NCBI GenBank assembly: GCA_963663495.1
Contig: OY760427.1
Coordinates: 1,550,001 to 1,614,000 of the forward strand
DNA length: 64,000 bases
Reading direction: 5' to 3'
Origin: G963663495 sp963663495
GTDB lineage: Bacteria; Bacteroidota; Rhodothermia; Rhodothermales; Bin80
Shown: positions 54,992-64,000 of the stretch, one piece after another
Position numbering within the stretch: the stretch's first letter is position 1
Layout of the letters: each line of letters opens with the position of its first letter
Program-made: the position numbers and the translations under genes
The notes under the pieces: generated by a model
Databases searched by the model: none
Told to the model about the DNA's origin: nothing
The model's input: the letters and a program-made list of their open reading frames with translations, nothing else

Positions 54992-55002
54992 CGGGTGTTG
55001 AT

Positions 55003-56421
55003 ATGGAGCGATCCTTTGATAAGATTACATCTCTCTGCAAGCGACGAGGGTTCATTTTTCCGTCATCCGAGATTTACGGTGGGCTGGGCGCGGCGTACGA
55101 CTATGGCCCCTTGGGTGTGGAACTTAAACGCAACCTGCAGCAGAGCTGGTGGAGGGCAATGGTATATGCCCATGACAATATTGAAGGTGTGGACGCCTCC
55201 ATACTGATGCATCCCACGGTGTGGAAGGCTTCAGGCCATGTGGATGCATTTCATGATCCGCTGATTGATGACAAGGCATGTGGCCGGCGCTACAAGGCAG
55301 ATCAGCTAATTGAGGCGCATATAGAACGCCTCCGGGCGGCAGGGAAGGAGGAACGGGCTACCGGCGTTCACGAGCGGCTTGTGGCAGCGTTGCATGCGGA
55401 TGACCTGCCTCGGGCGCTCCATGCCATCATTCTGGCTGAAGGTATACGGGGGCCGGATTCCGGCGCATTCGACTGGACGGAGGTACGCCAGTTTAACATG
55501 ATGTTCGAGACACGCGTAGGAGCCGTGGATGGGCAAATGATCTACCTTCGCCCGGAGACCGCACAGGGTATCTTCGTCAATTTTCACAACGTGCGCGAGA
55601 CAGCACGTCTGCAGATACCCTTCGGGATTGCACAGATCGGCAAAGCGTTTCGTAATGAGATTGTGGCCCGCCAGTTCATCTTCCGCATGCGCGAGTTTGA
55701 GCAGATGGAGATGCAGTACTTTGTGCAGCCGGGGAATCAGCGGGAGGCGTACGAGGAATGGCGTTTGAAGCGCTGGCAGTGGCACGTTGACAATGGTATT
55801 GCCGCCGGGCGACTGCGCTGGCATGTTCACGATAAGCCCGCTCATTACGCGGATGCAGCCGTTGATATACAGTACGCCTTTCCGATAGGTTGGCAGGAGG
55901 TGGAGGGGATCCATTCCCGTACAGACTACGATCTGTCGCGTCACCAGTCCTTCGCGGGCAAGAAGATGGCTATTTTTGATCCGCGGACCCAGGAGCGTTA
56001 CGTGCCATACGTAGTGGAGACCTCGGCAGGATTGGACCGCACGGTGCTGATGTTGCTCTGCGAGGCCTACCGTGAAGAGCAGATTGAAGGGAGGCCCCGT
56101 GTTGTGATGGGGTTCAGGCCCTCTGTGGCTCCCATCAAGGCCGCAGTGTTCCCGCTCGTACGCAAAGCCGGCATGCCGGAGCGCGCCCGCGCTATAGTCG
56201 ACGACCTGCAGCAAACCTACCGCTGCTTCTACGATGAGAAGGGGTCCATCGGTAAGCGGTACAGGAGGATGGACGAGGCAGGTACTCCGCTATGTATCAC
56301 GGTGGATGGTGAGTCCATGTCAGATGGTACCGTAACTGTGCGTGACCGTGATACGCTTCGCCAGGAGAGCATCGGCCAAGAGTCCGTTGCGCGCTACATC
56401 CACGACACGATCCGCCGCTGA
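55003..56421 (+). CDS. glyQS: Glycyl-tRNA synthetase, alpha2 (single-chain) type
   Basis: 472 residues. Class II motifs are seen: FPSSEIYGGLGAAYDYGPLG at the start, FRNEIVARQFIFRMREF (motif 2) and GLDRTVLMLL (motif 3). The C-terminal anticodon-binding domain (VAPIKAAVFPLVRKAG) is complete. Length is ordinary for the single-chain form of eukaryotes, archaea and several bacterial groups. It attaches glycine to tRNA-Gly. Confidence 0.95.
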   Translation: MERSFDKITSLCKRRGFIFPSSEIYGGLGAAYDYGPLGVELKRNLQQSWWRAMVYAHDNIEGVDASILMHPTVWKASGHVDAFHDPLIDDKACGRRYKADQLIEAHIERLRAAGKEERATGVHERLVAALHADDLPRALHAIILAEGIRGPDSGAFDWTEVRQFNMMFETRVGAVDGQMIYLRPETAQGIFVNFHNVRETARLQIPFGIAQIGKAFRNEIVARQFIFRMREFEQMEMQYFVQPGNQREAYEEWRLKRWQWHVDNGIAAGRLRWHVHDKPAHYADAAVDIQYAFPIGWQEVEGIHSRTDYDLSRHQSFAGKKMAIFDPRTQERYVPYVVETSAGLDRTVLMLLCEAYREEQIEGRPRVVMGFRPSVAPIKAAVFPLVRKAGMPERARAIVDDLQQTYRCFYDEKGSIGKRYRRMDEAGTPLCITVDGESMSDGTVTVRDRDTLRQESIGQESVARYIHDTIRR

Positions 56422-56438
56422 GTTCTGGCCGCCAAGAG

Positions 56439-57647
56439 TTACGGTTGAGCGCCTTGCAGCCTCCGTGCTGTCTGCTCAACAGCCTCCCAAACGCGCAGCG
56501 CATTTTCGCCCAGCACCTTGGCTATATCATTGTCGCGGTAGCCGCGCACGAGGAGTTCCGCCACGATGTTGGGATACATGGAAACATCCAGCGCTCCTGC
56601 AGGCAGGGCTGTCACGCCATCGTAATCCGATCCTAGGCCAACGTGGTCAATACCCACCAGTTGGACGACATGGTCAATGTGGTCCACTAAGTCTTCTACA
56701 GTCCCTACCGGTTGTGACTTCCGTATCCTCTCCCGATAAATAGCACCTTGTCTGCTTTTGGGGTTGATGTTGTGCTCGCTCAGGTAGGATTCAATTTGCG
56801 AACTTATCGCCCCGCTCTCTTGCCGGTATGTATTGTTGAGGAAGGAGGAGCCGAAGCTGATCATGATAACGCCATCCTTTGCAGCTAACTGTCGGATCAG
56901 GTCGTTGCTCATGTTGCGCTGCCAGCCAGGAGTAAAATGTCGAGCCGACGAATGCGATGCAAGCACAGGAGCCACGGAGCGGCGCAGCACTTGGGCTACG
57001 GTACTGTCGGTTAGGTGCGAGACATCAACGATAATCCCTAACCGGTTCATTTCGTCTACCACTTGCTCCCCGAACGGGCTCAGCCCGCCCCATGTCTGCG
57101 TACTGTCATAGGACGAATCACTAATGTGATTATCCTCGCCATGGGTCAGCGTGATATACCGTATCCCGCGCCCATAGAAGTAGGCAAGGTCAGCTATTTC
57201 TTCAATGGGAGCACCATTTTCCATGCCCATGGGTAGGGACACGATCCCGTGCTCCATATGTTCGCGAATTTCGGCTACTGTTCTGGCGATGGCAAACTTG
57301 TCGGGTGCCTGGGCAACAATACCCTCAACAAGGTCAATAAGCGAGTCAGCTAGCGCGTACGGCGCGCCCGGAGTGCGTTGCCGGTCGCTGGGAATGTAGA
57401 TGGACATGAACGGTGCATTCAGGCCGCCCGTTACCGCTCGTGGGTGGTCGAAGTCGCCTCCGATTGTTGGGCCGCTAATATCTTCGGTAAACGAACTCAT
57501 GCGGTACGGCACGTCAATGTGGCCATCTACAATGATATGTGATTCGGTAAGCCTATGTGCATGTTCGATGGTAGCCGCGGGTATTCCGGGTTCTGAGGTA
57601 CAGGCTACTGCCATCAGCAGCAGGTAAAGAGGGTATAGGCGGCCCAT
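56439..57647 (-). CDS. Membrane dipeptidase (peptidase M19) lipoprotein
   Basis: 402 residues from ATG 57647; a TTG four codons earlier overlaps the rny stop and is an alternative. A lipoprotein signal ends in LLMAVACTSEP. The metal ligands of the M19 family are present in VDGHIDVPY, DVSHLTDS, ASHSSARHF and IDHVGLGSDYDGV. It hydrolyses dipeptides in the periplasm. It follows rny closely on the same strand and may be co-transcribed. Confidence 0.9.
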   Translation of the reverse strand: MGRLYPLYLLLMAVACTSEPGIPAATIEHAHRLTESHIIVDGHIDVPYRMSSFTEDISGPTIGGDFDHPRAVTGGLNAPFMSIYIPSDRQRTPGAPYALADSLIDLVEGIVAQAPDKFAIARTVAEIREHMEHGIVSLPMGMENGAPIEEIADLAYFYGRGIRYITLTHGEDNHISDSSYDSTQTWGGLSPFGEQVVDEMNRLGIIVDVSHLTDSTVAQVLRRSVAPVLASHSSARHFTPGWQRNMSNDLIRQLAAKDGVIMISFGSSFLNNTYRQESGAISSQIESYLSEHNINPKSRQGAIYRERIRKSQPVGTVEDLVDHIDHVVQLVGIDHVGLGSDYDGVTALPAGALDVSMYPNIVAELLVRGYRDNDIAKVLGENALRVWEAVEQTARRLQGAQP

Positions 57648-57655
57648 AGATACAA

Positions 57656-59356
57656 TCAATTTGCGACGGCGGAGGAGCGGACTTCTCGTATTACGATAAC
57701 CTTTATTTGTCCAGGGTAGTGCAGTTCGGATTCAATCCGGCGTGAGATTTTCAGGGCGAGCTCCTGTGCCGCGTTGTCTCGGATCATGCCGCTGTTTACC
57801 ATTACACGCACCTCACGGCCTCCCTGAATCGCGTAGGCGGTCTTAACACCCTTAAACGAGGAGGCCAGTTCTTCCAGGTCATGGAGGCGTTGGATGTAGG
57901 CCTGCAGCTGATCACGCCGGGCACCTGGACGGGCTCCCGAGATTGCGTCAGATGCCTGAACTATCGGCGAAACCAAATGGGTCATCTCAATCTCGTCATG
58001 GTGCGCTCCGACTGCGTTGCAAACCTCGGCTGTTTCCTTATACCGCTTGCAGTATTCCATCCCAACAATGGCATGGGGCCGGTCAACCTCGTCAATGATC
58101 ACCTTACCGATGTCGTGGAGTAGGCCGGCCCGGCGCGCCACATGTGGATTTTCACCAACTTCAGCAGCCATTATGGATGCGATACGTGCAGTCTCCTTGG
58201 AATGTGCGAGGAGGTTTTGGCCATAGCTGCTGCGGTATCTCATTCGGCCGATCAGGCGGATAAGTTCGGGGTGCAGGCCATGCAGTTGGAGGTCAATGAC
58301 AGTGCGCTCACCAATTTCCACCAGCTCCTCCGCCATATTTGCCGCTACGCGCCCTACCATCCTTTCAACCCTAGCGGGGTGGATTCGGCCATCCTTGATC
58401 AGTCTTTCAAGGGCGATACGGGCGATCTCCCGCCGTACCGGGTCAAACCCTGACAGGGTGACAGCCTCTGGGGTATCATCCACCATCACATCGATGCCGG
58501 TGGCACTTTCGAACGCTTTGATATTGCGGCCTTCCCGCCCGATAATGCGTCCTTTCACATCGTCGGACGTGATATGGACAACCGACACGGTATTTTCGAC
58601 CGACTGGGTAGATGCGATCCGCTGTATGGTTGTCAGCACGACGCGGCGTGCTTCGCGCCCGGCGGTCAGTGTGGCTTCGTCGCGGACCGACTTAATGGTT
58701 GCCGAAGCTTCCAGGCGTGCCTCATCAAGGAGTTCTGTTTTTAGCGCCTCTTTCGCTTCTTCAATGGTCAGTCCGGAAATTTCCTCAAGCTTTGCCTGAT
58801 GGTGCCCGATCACGGCGGAAAGTTCCTCAGCCTGTGATGCAAGTTCCTCCTCGTGCTGTTTTGCAGCACTGACTTTGGCTTCAAGCTCCCGGGCTTGCGC
58901 CCCCGCCTCCTTGAGCACACCAAGAGCTTTCAGGCGAAGCTTCTCCGCCCTACGCTGGGCCTGCACCGTCTTGCGTTGGACAGATTTTAGAGCCTTGTGT
59001 GCTGCGTCAAGAACGTCACTGCGTGTGTTAACACGTCGTGTGCGGTCATTAATACGTTTGTGGCGTCGTTCGACTTTCTGCCGTGCTCGCCGTGCATTGC
59101 GCAGGGACTTTTGGCGCTCTTCTTCGAGCGCGTCCAGCTTGGCTTGGACTTCTGTTTGTGCTTCTTCAATATACTGTTCGCGTTGTCGTTCGGCATCCTG
59201 TTGAGCCGTTTCGAGAATGCGTGCTGCTTCAATATTCGCTTCCACGAGCCGACCCTTGGCGCGGCGACTAGCGAGCAAGTATGAGACAACAAATCCAAAA
59301 CCAAATGCAACTGCGGCGACGAGCAGGAGAAGGGCGGACAGCGGTGTGGTGTCCAT
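57656..59356 (-). CDS. rny: Ribonuclease Y
   Basis: 566 residues. One N-terminal membrane helix (LLLLVAAVAFGFGFVVSYLL), a long coiled coil, a KH domain (SDDVKGRIIGREGRNIKAFE) and an HD domain (RAGLLHDIGKVIIDEVD) follow in the family's order. It is a membrane-anchored endoribonuclease that starts mRNA decay. GAGGAG five bases before ATG 59356 is a good ribosome-binding site. Confidence 0.95.
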   Translation of the reverse strand: MDTTPLSALLLLVAAVAFGFGFVVSYLLASRRAKGRLVEANIEAARILETAQQDAERQREQYIEEAQTEVQAKLDALEEERQKSLRNARRARQKVERRHKRINDRTRRVNTRSDVLDAAHKALKSVQRKTVQAQRRAEKLRLKALGVLKEAGAQARELEAKVSAAKQHEEELASQAEELSAVIGHHQAKLEEISGLTIEEAKEALKTELLDEARLEASATIKSVRDEATLTAGREARRVVLTTIQRIASTQSVENTVSVVHITSDDVKGRIIGREGRNIKAFESATGIDVMVDDTPEAVTLSGFDPVRREIARIALERLIKDGRIHPARVERMVGRVAANMAEELVEIGERTVIDLQLHGLHPELIRLIGRMRYRSSYGQNLLAHSKETARIASIMAAEVGENPHVARRAGLLHDIGKVIIDEVDRPHAIVGMEYCKRYKETAEVCNAVGAHHDEIEMTHLVSPIVQASDAISGARPGARRDQLQAYIQRLHDLEELASSFKGVKTAYAIQGGREVRVMVNSGMIRDNAAQELALKISRRIESELHYPGQIKVIVIREVRSSAVAN

Positions 59357-59393
59357 CGGTACTCCTCGTCTAATGTTCTGCCCTTGCGGGCAG

Positions 59394-59412
59394 AAAAAAC
59401 CCCGAAAAGGGT
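59394..59412 (-). terminator. Possible rho-independent terminator before rny
   Basis: Minus-strand ACCC-TTTTC-GGGG followed by six T residues. The stem is short (about four pairs), so strength is uncertain. A second perfect hairpin, CTGCCC-TTGC-GGGCAG at 59378-59393, lies between it and the rny start and could serve as a second structure. Confidence 0.4.
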
Positions 59413-59600
59413 CGAAACACTTCCGGGCTAGGGTTCAGTCACTGGCCGTGATCCGCAGCGGGGGGGATTCAAAGAACCCTATTATTACACGATAGGCACC
59501 ACTCAAAACCTTCCGTCTACCCCGGTTCAACTTACGAAACCCAAGCTCAAACTAAGGATGGGGTCTGATGTCCAGCCTTGAAGAGTAACTGTTTTATTCT
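59394..59600 (-). ncRNA. Candidate structured RNA upstream of rny (6S-like shape)
   Basis: On the minus strand a possible TAGAAT -10 box near 59602 precedes a transcript of about 200 bases ending in a hairpin-plus-T-run at 59394-59412. Pairing by eye gives an outer stem CTTGGGTTT/GAACCCTAG, a GG-rich middle and a short apical stem CCTAT/ATAGG. The size and long imperfect hairpin recall 6S RNA. No sequence match is claimed. Confidence 0.25.
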
Positions 59601-59916
59601 AAAGCGTCGGTTCATCATATCAGTACCGCTGCGGATTACGGCCTGCGGCTGAGCTTGCTACCGCAGAGTTTATATGCGTGTTCCGCTATAGCAAGAGCCT
59701 TGCTCGGGGGAATGCGACCGATGGCGAGCATCGCCATCGGTCGTGGGGCAGCAAGTTAGCCTATGTCAAAGAACATCTCCCTGTGCCTCTACTGTACACA
59801 TGGGAGCGCATTGACGATGCGTTGCGGTCTACAAACGGCGGCCTCCGGCTTCTGGGCCGGGTAGAAGCTGTCGTTTATTTCCCTGCTACCTGCAACACAT
59901 GACCGTACAGGTGCCT
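59601..59916. other. Intergenic region between rny and the PglX gene
   Basis: I see no supportable gene. The short open frame at 59678-59902 has no family motif. The promoter for the minus-strand rny transcript is expected at its left edge, near 59602. Confidence 0.45.
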
Positions 59917-62900
59917 TCACTCCAAGCGCAGCACGGGTTTTCTTCCTGTAACCGCCTTAACATCTCTGAGCAGTGATCCGAACATTCTGTAGTTGACCTT
60001 TACTCCGTCGTCTAGGTCAAGCCGGATCCGGTCAAATGTGAAGAGCCGGAGCTGGTCATCGAACGTATTCAACTCTTCCACATCCTTGGTCAGCCGCTGG
60101 TGCTCCTTTTCGAGGCGCCGTCGCCGGACGGGTGTCGTCACATCGGCGATATCCCGCTCTTTCTGGGCCTTCCTAGCCTGCAGGCGTTCTTGTAGCGGGT
60201 CCACATAGCGCACTCGCATGCGTGCAAGCGTGCTCTCCGTATAGCGGTGCAGGTAAACCAGGCACTGGAACGTACGCCTCCTGCCGCTGGTGAACAGCCA
60301 GTACACCGGGCGTTTCTGGTAGGCCTTGAGGTGATCCTTATAGAAGTCTCTTGCTAAGTAACGCTGCAGCGCCTCGCGTGTTGAGGGGCCGGTGGCCAGT
60401 GCACTTGCAACAAAGCGGAGATTTACTTCCAGGTGCTCCTTCCCCCATACGGTAGCAATGAATGCTTCCAGCCTCCGCGCGGCATCGTCCGGAAAATCAA
60501 AGTCCCCCGTCATTGGTACGATGGCGTCATCGTCCGCCGTGAAGGTGGTGTACTTGTGGCTGTCAAAGTCTTCGCCTTCCGTTCCGGCATACATCAGTCC
60601 GGGCGTGTCCAGGCTGTAGCGTCCCATCATGCATCCGATGGCATAGGATACCAGCGCTGCCATATCGTCGCGTAGCATGCGCGGTTCGTGTTCTTCCAGA
60701 GGGGCTTTCCTGCCGTACCGGTAGGCGGGGCTGCTTGTTAGGGTGATTTCGTGGTGGGGTACATTGGAGGAGAGTTCGTCTTCAAGGTTGCAGGTCTGGA
60801 TGACGAGCCGGTTGTTTTCCTGTTCGAGCTGTTGGCAGCGGAGCACCTGCTGCCGGCAGGTATTGCGCCAACTGCTGTGGCTTGTTTCTACGGTACCGGC
60901 ACCAAGGGGTGATGGCAGGAACGGCAGACTGTGGAACTCCCAGGAGCGTTCGTAGGCATCCCAGTCAGAACGGGTTTCGGAAACGAGTTCGTTGGCGGTG
61001 TGTAATCCTCGGGTCTCAAGATGGCTGGCCGTACCCTGAGAAAGGGGGGTTTTCGGCAAATCACCGACCAAAAAATGAACCGTGGAATTCAGTACCGTGG
61101 CTAATTCTCGGAATACAGGTGTGTTGACATAGGCGGCCAGTTTACGCAACTGTAAGTTCGAGTTGTGAAATACGCAATAGCCAGTCTGGTCAAAAATATC
61201 TCCCCCGTCTCCCAGGCGGAATGATAGGGGTCCCGAAGTGACGGCCGACCATGTCAGCGCCGGCCGGAAGTAGTAGTCCGGGTTGTCCAACCGGGTACCC
61301 CGCTTAATACCTCCCATAGTTGAATACCTCCTCATGGCCTCCCCATCATTTTCCCAGTTAACAACATATTCGTGGTTGCCGTACCACTTGCGGAAAGGAC
61401 CTCCCTTGTTGCACGGGAACCACTTCCTGCCGGACTCCCGCGCCTCCTTGCGGTTCTTCATCCCGAACCCGATACGCCCTATGTCTACCTCCCACCAGCG
61501 ACGAAGGAAAAGGTCATTCTTACCTGTAGTTAGGCCGTGTTTCGCCTCCACCAGCTCTCCCAGCGGCGTGCCATCCCTGAACAGGCGCCGCATGCCTTCG
61601 CTCACCCAGTACACCACCGGACTGCCCGGAATCAGCCGGAAGTCGTCCTGTGGGATGTGATCAAAGCGATTCCTCCCTTCCCGTAACGCCCGCTCCTTGT
61701 CCTGCTCCTTTCCCTCCACAAGCCTGTGGACCACCGGCTTGTGGCCCGCCTTGTACCGGTTCTCCAACACAAATGCAGTCGTCTGCACTACCTCCCCACT
61801 AATGGCACCAAATGCTCTGGCACCCAAGTGCGCCATGGTCTTGAGGCTCGTCTCCTGAAGTAGCTTCACCCGAAGCTTTTGGTACGACGACAAGAACATC
61901 CAGCTGTGCATCGTGACCAGGGCCGCACAGCCATCATCCTTGGCTAGCTCAAGCGCTCGCACAATGAAACAGGCAAACAAATCGCGCTTGGCCGCCGGAT
62001 ATTCCTTCCGCGCAAATGCCTTGACAGACCCATGCATCAGGTTGCTAACCATATACGGTGGGTTAGTAGCCACCGTATCGTACCTCCGTGACAGCATTGA
62101 AGCCTGATCTGCAAGACACACCAATAGCTCCTGTCCACCGTGCATGTCCTTCCACTGGTCTCCCATCTGCCTAAGCCTCGGTAAGCACTCCCGCACCCGC
62201 TGCGGTACCCGGATCAGCGACCCACGCCCCGATGCCTCTGCAAATAGCTCCTTCAATGCCTCCAAGTCGCTACGCTCCAAACCATACTCCGCAAGCGGAA
62301 TGGCCGCGGCCAACTGCTGCGTGTCCAGTTCCGCGCTGCGGGTAATGCACGCCAGCTTCAGCCGGACAGGCCTCGTCAGCAGCTCCCTGTCATCCCTGCG
62401 CCCCTTCATCATGAGCGCAAAGCTGGCCAGCTGTACCGCCCGCGGATCTATGTCCAAACCGAACAGATTGTCCTCCAGGATCCGGCGGACAGCCTCCTCC
62501 TTCCGGTACCCCCGCTGTAAATACACCCCCATCAGCGCATCATAGGCCTCCACCAGAAAGTGGCCCGAACCCACCGCAGGATCCAAAAACGTGAACCGCG
62601 CAGGGTCAAAGGAAAAAGAGGCCGGTACAACGCTGTACTCTCCCTCCACCCCCAAAGCGTTCTGTACCAGATAACGTACAATCCAGCGAGGGGTGAACAG
62701 CTGCGTGGCTGCCGGCAAGTCCTCTACAGGCACCACCTTGCCGATCACCTCCTCCTTCCGCTCCGAAATATAGAACTGGTACAGCCATCCCACGATTTCT
62801 ATATGCTGCCAGTCCTCCTCTTCTATCGCACGTACCAGTTCTCGCATGATGGAGTCCGGGCGCAGCAGCCGCGATGGCAGAAGCAGCTCCGTCTCGCTTC

Positions 62901-63456
62901 CGATGCTGTCAAAAAGGAGCGGCATGGATGTGTGCAGCGCCCTGCACTGTGCCAGAAACAGCATCCGAAAAAGCTCATCATCCCGGTTGCCATCCATCTT
63001 GAGCGATAGCACATAGGCTGCATCCAGGCCGGGAAGGGCTACTTCATGCGCTCTGCGCAGCATCTCCGGCTGATCAATGTCGCTGAGAAGCCGCATGCCT
63101 CCCTGCAGGTAGCCATGCAGCTCCATATAGCGGATGGCCGCAAAGCGGTTGAACCATGTGTAGGCCATCTCGTCCATCACAGGGCCAAAACCCTCGCGCA
63201 GAATGCGACGCTCAAGCATTCGGCGCTGTTCTCCGTCTTTCAGCGAGATGGTCCGTGGCCCGATGCGCACAACGTTTCCGTCGGTACGCGCGGGTTCAAT
63301 GCAATCCGGATGCACGCCCAGTTCGGCAGCGCGCATTACTACCGCCGCACGAAACGTATGGCGCGCCTCCCGTGCGTAGTTCTTGAGTGCGGCGAGATCC
63401 AACGAAATACCAGGAAGTGTGGAGACAACAGCGGGCAAACTTAGCGAAATATACAC
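59917..63456 (-). CDS. pglX: PglX-type adenine-specific DNA methyltransferase (BREX-1 family)
   Basis: 1179 residues, a usual length for PglX. The N-terminus has the family's helical start (LKNYAREARHTFRAAVVMRA). Motif I is FLDPAVGSGHFLVEAYDAL, near residue 290. Motif IV is NPPYMVSNLMHGSVKAFARK with N465-Y468, then DLFACFIVRALELAKDDGCA, HSWMFLSSYQKLRVKLLQ and MAHLGARAFGAISGEVVQTT, all typical of BREX-1 PglX. It methylates adenine in a non-palindromic site to mark self DNA. No PglZ, BrxA/B/C or BrxL gene is in the window on either side, so it is an orphan here unless BREX genes lie beyond the right edge. A type IIG enzyme is the alternative; no nuclease motif was seen. Confidence 0.88.
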   Translation of the reverse strand: MYISLSLPAVVSTLPGISLDLAALKNYAREARHTFRAAVVMRAAELGVHPDCIEPARTDGNVVRIGPRTISLKDGEQRRMLERRILREGFGPVMDEMAYTWFNRFAAIRYMELHGYLQGGMRLLSDIDQPEMLRRAHEVALPGLDAAYVLSLKMDGNRDDELFRMLFLAQCRALHTSMPLLFDSIGSETELLLPSRLLRPDSIMRELVRAIEEEDWQHIEIVGWLYQFYISERKEEVIGKVVPVEDLPAATQLFTPRWIVRYLVQNALGVEGEYSVVPASFSFDPARFTFLDPAVGSGHFLVEAYDALMGVYLQRGYRKEEAVRRILEDNLFGLDIDPRAVQLASFALMMKGRRDDRELLTRPVRLKLACITRSAELDTQQLAAAIPLAEYGLERSDLEALKELFAEASGRGSLIRVPQRVRECLPRLRQMGDQWKDMHGGQELLVCLADQASMLSRRYDTVATNPPYMVSNLMHGSVKAFARKEYPAAKRDLFACFIVRALELAKDDGCAALVTMHSWMFLSSYQKLRVKLLQETSLKTMAHLGARAFGAISGEVVQTTAFVLENRYKAGHKPVVHRLVEGKEQDKERALREGRNRFDHIPQDDFRLIPGSPVVYWVSEGMRRLFRDGTPLGELVEAKHGLTTGKNDLFLRRWWEVDIGRIGFGMKNRKEARESGRKWFPCNKGGPFRKWYGNHEYVVNWENDGEAMRRYSTMGGIKRGTRLDNPDYYFRPALTWSAVTSGPLSFRLGDGGDIFDQTGYCVFHNSNLQLRKLAAYVNTPVFRELATVLNSTVHFLVGDLPKTPLSQGTASHLETRGLHTANELVSETRSDWDAYERSWEFHSLPFLPSPLGAGTVETSHSSWRNTCRQQVLRCQQLEQENNRLVIQTCNLEDELSSNVPHHEITLTSSPAYRYGRKAPLEEHEPRMLRDDMAALVSYAIGCMMGRYSLDTPGLMYAGTEGEDFDSHKYTTFTADDDAIVPMTGDFDFPDDAARRLEAFIATVWGKEHLEVNLRFVASALATGPSTREALQRYLARDFYKDHLKAYQKRPVYWLFTSGRRRTFQCLVYLHRYTESTLARMRVRYVDPLQERLQARKAQKERDIADVTTPVRRRRLEKEHQRLTKDVEELNTFDDQLRLFTFDRIRLDLDDGVKVNYRMFGSLLRDVKAVTGRKPVLRLE

Positions 63457-64000
63457 CTGAGCAGCCTACTGTATTGCACTCCCGCCCAACGCCGAATCGG
63501 ACGCGCTATCAACATCGGAAGCAGGCGGCTAATTGCATCCTGGCACGTGGCATGCAATTCCTGGGGTAGTGTCACCAGCAGGGACTCTGCCCACAACTAA
63601 TCTTAGCACATAATCTGCCAACTCATGCTTGGACCACCTAAATCATTGCGGCGCAAGGCATGGTGCAATCTGATCGTGTGTAGCGTTATCCCGGCAGTTT
63701 ATGGTCTCGCTTGAAGTTGGTGCAGGAACTTCAACTGAAGACAGCCACGTATTTGATTTTGTGCTACCAAATGGACCCCGGCACGATGTTATCTAACGGA
63801 TGTTCGATATGATGAATTGGCCTTTACGGTGGCGTCAAAGCGTACCGGCGACCTTATCCCGTGCACGGCGTGCGGTACGGAGCCTGGACGATCAAGACTA
63901 CAGTGCGGAGATGCAGTGAGGGGCGTTTGGATAGGCGCCACGGCAGCTGGATCCAGCAATATCCCGGTAGCCCGCGGATTGGCGACAAGGTCTTAAGTCA
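63457..64000. other. Upstream region of the PglX gene, nothing supportable
   Basis: The final 544 bases contain no convincing gene. The frames are short and lack motifs. A 39-codon frame at about 63800-63919 has some protein-like character (NWPLRWRQSVPATLSRAR) but no signals. Genes upstream of PglX, if any, lie outside the window. Confidence 0.45.

Noticed and set aside
59678..59902. Open frame of 74 codons between rny and pglX
   Set aside because: No family motif and no start signal. It might be an old transposase scrap, but I cannot support it.
63800..63919. Short frame beginning MFDMMNWPLRW
   Set aside because: Only about 39 codons, no motif, close to the window edge. It might be the start of a broken gene, but this is not supportable.
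1..64000. tRNA and rRNA genes
   Set aside because: I scanned for T-loop GTTCRAATC patterns and long conserved rRNA blocks and saw none I could support. A covariance search could still find one.

Overview
The window looks like a bacterial chromosome segment of moderate GC. The core genes (alpha2-type glycyl-tRNA synthetase, RNase Y, YpdA-type flavoprotein of bacillithiol metabolism, Rho, TadA, TruA, RNase HII) fit the Bacteroidota/Rhodothermota side of the tree. That assignment is inferred from gene types only and is moderately confident at best. The segment mixes intact housekeeping genes with heavily decayed accessory DNA: frameshifted insertion sequences, small inverted-repeat elements and broken genes.

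Layout. 1-6.1 kb: IS debris (a truncated tnpB, a multiply frameshifted ISNCY-type transposase) and a tandem duplication of about 1 kb carrying a coiled-coil membrane protein gene whose 33-bp repeat number differs between copies. 6.1-16.8 kb: a tightly packed forward operon with a CydA-like oxidase subunit, three membrane or secreted c-type cytochrome proteins, a radical SAM enzyme, a ferredoxin, a tandem universal-stress protein, an Mrp-type ATPase, a small zinc-ribbon protein and a DUF488 protein. Three of these proteins carry, between them, five copies of the small domain found at the C-terminus of protochlorophyllide reductase subunit B (PCP_red). 17.0-28.6 kb: a candidate undescribed system with a frameshifted SIR2-like gene divergent from six genes. 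Those are a small membrane lipoprotein, a 1613-residue fusion of a tubulin-like and an Hsp70/actin-like domain, a small protein, a VWA-like lipoprotein, and a ZorA/MotA-like plus ZorB/TolR-like membrane pair. 28.6-29.6 kb: no gene, but short IS21-like end repeats.

29.6-40.6 kb (reverse strand): APC permease, gamma-glutamyltransferase, YpdA-like reductase, TadA, a small membrane protein, TruA, a 986-residue protein with a P-loop of unknown role, and an MscS channel lipoprotein. 40.7-52.3 kb: a transposon graveyard with remnants of an RND pump and its outer-membrane channel on either side of an intact tnpB element, a methyltransferase, a truncated Calx-beta protein, IS66/DUF4338/IS1380/IS1595 fragments, a second tnpB element and a C5-methyltransferase tail. 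Several mobile units share a terminal inverted repeat beginning GGGAATTATAT. 52.5-59.4 kb: aroK, rnhB, rho, glycyl-tRNA synthetase, a membrane dipeptidase lipoprotein and rny, with a possible structured RNA upstream of rny. 59.9-63.5 kb: a PglX-type (BREX) adenine methyltransferase without BREX partners in view.

How they work together. The 6-17 kb operon probably builds and matures a haem-rich respiratory complex. The 17-28.6 kb cluster has the logic of an envelope-anchored, ion-driven or NTP-driven machine, possibly defensive. Both readings are inference from domains and gene order.
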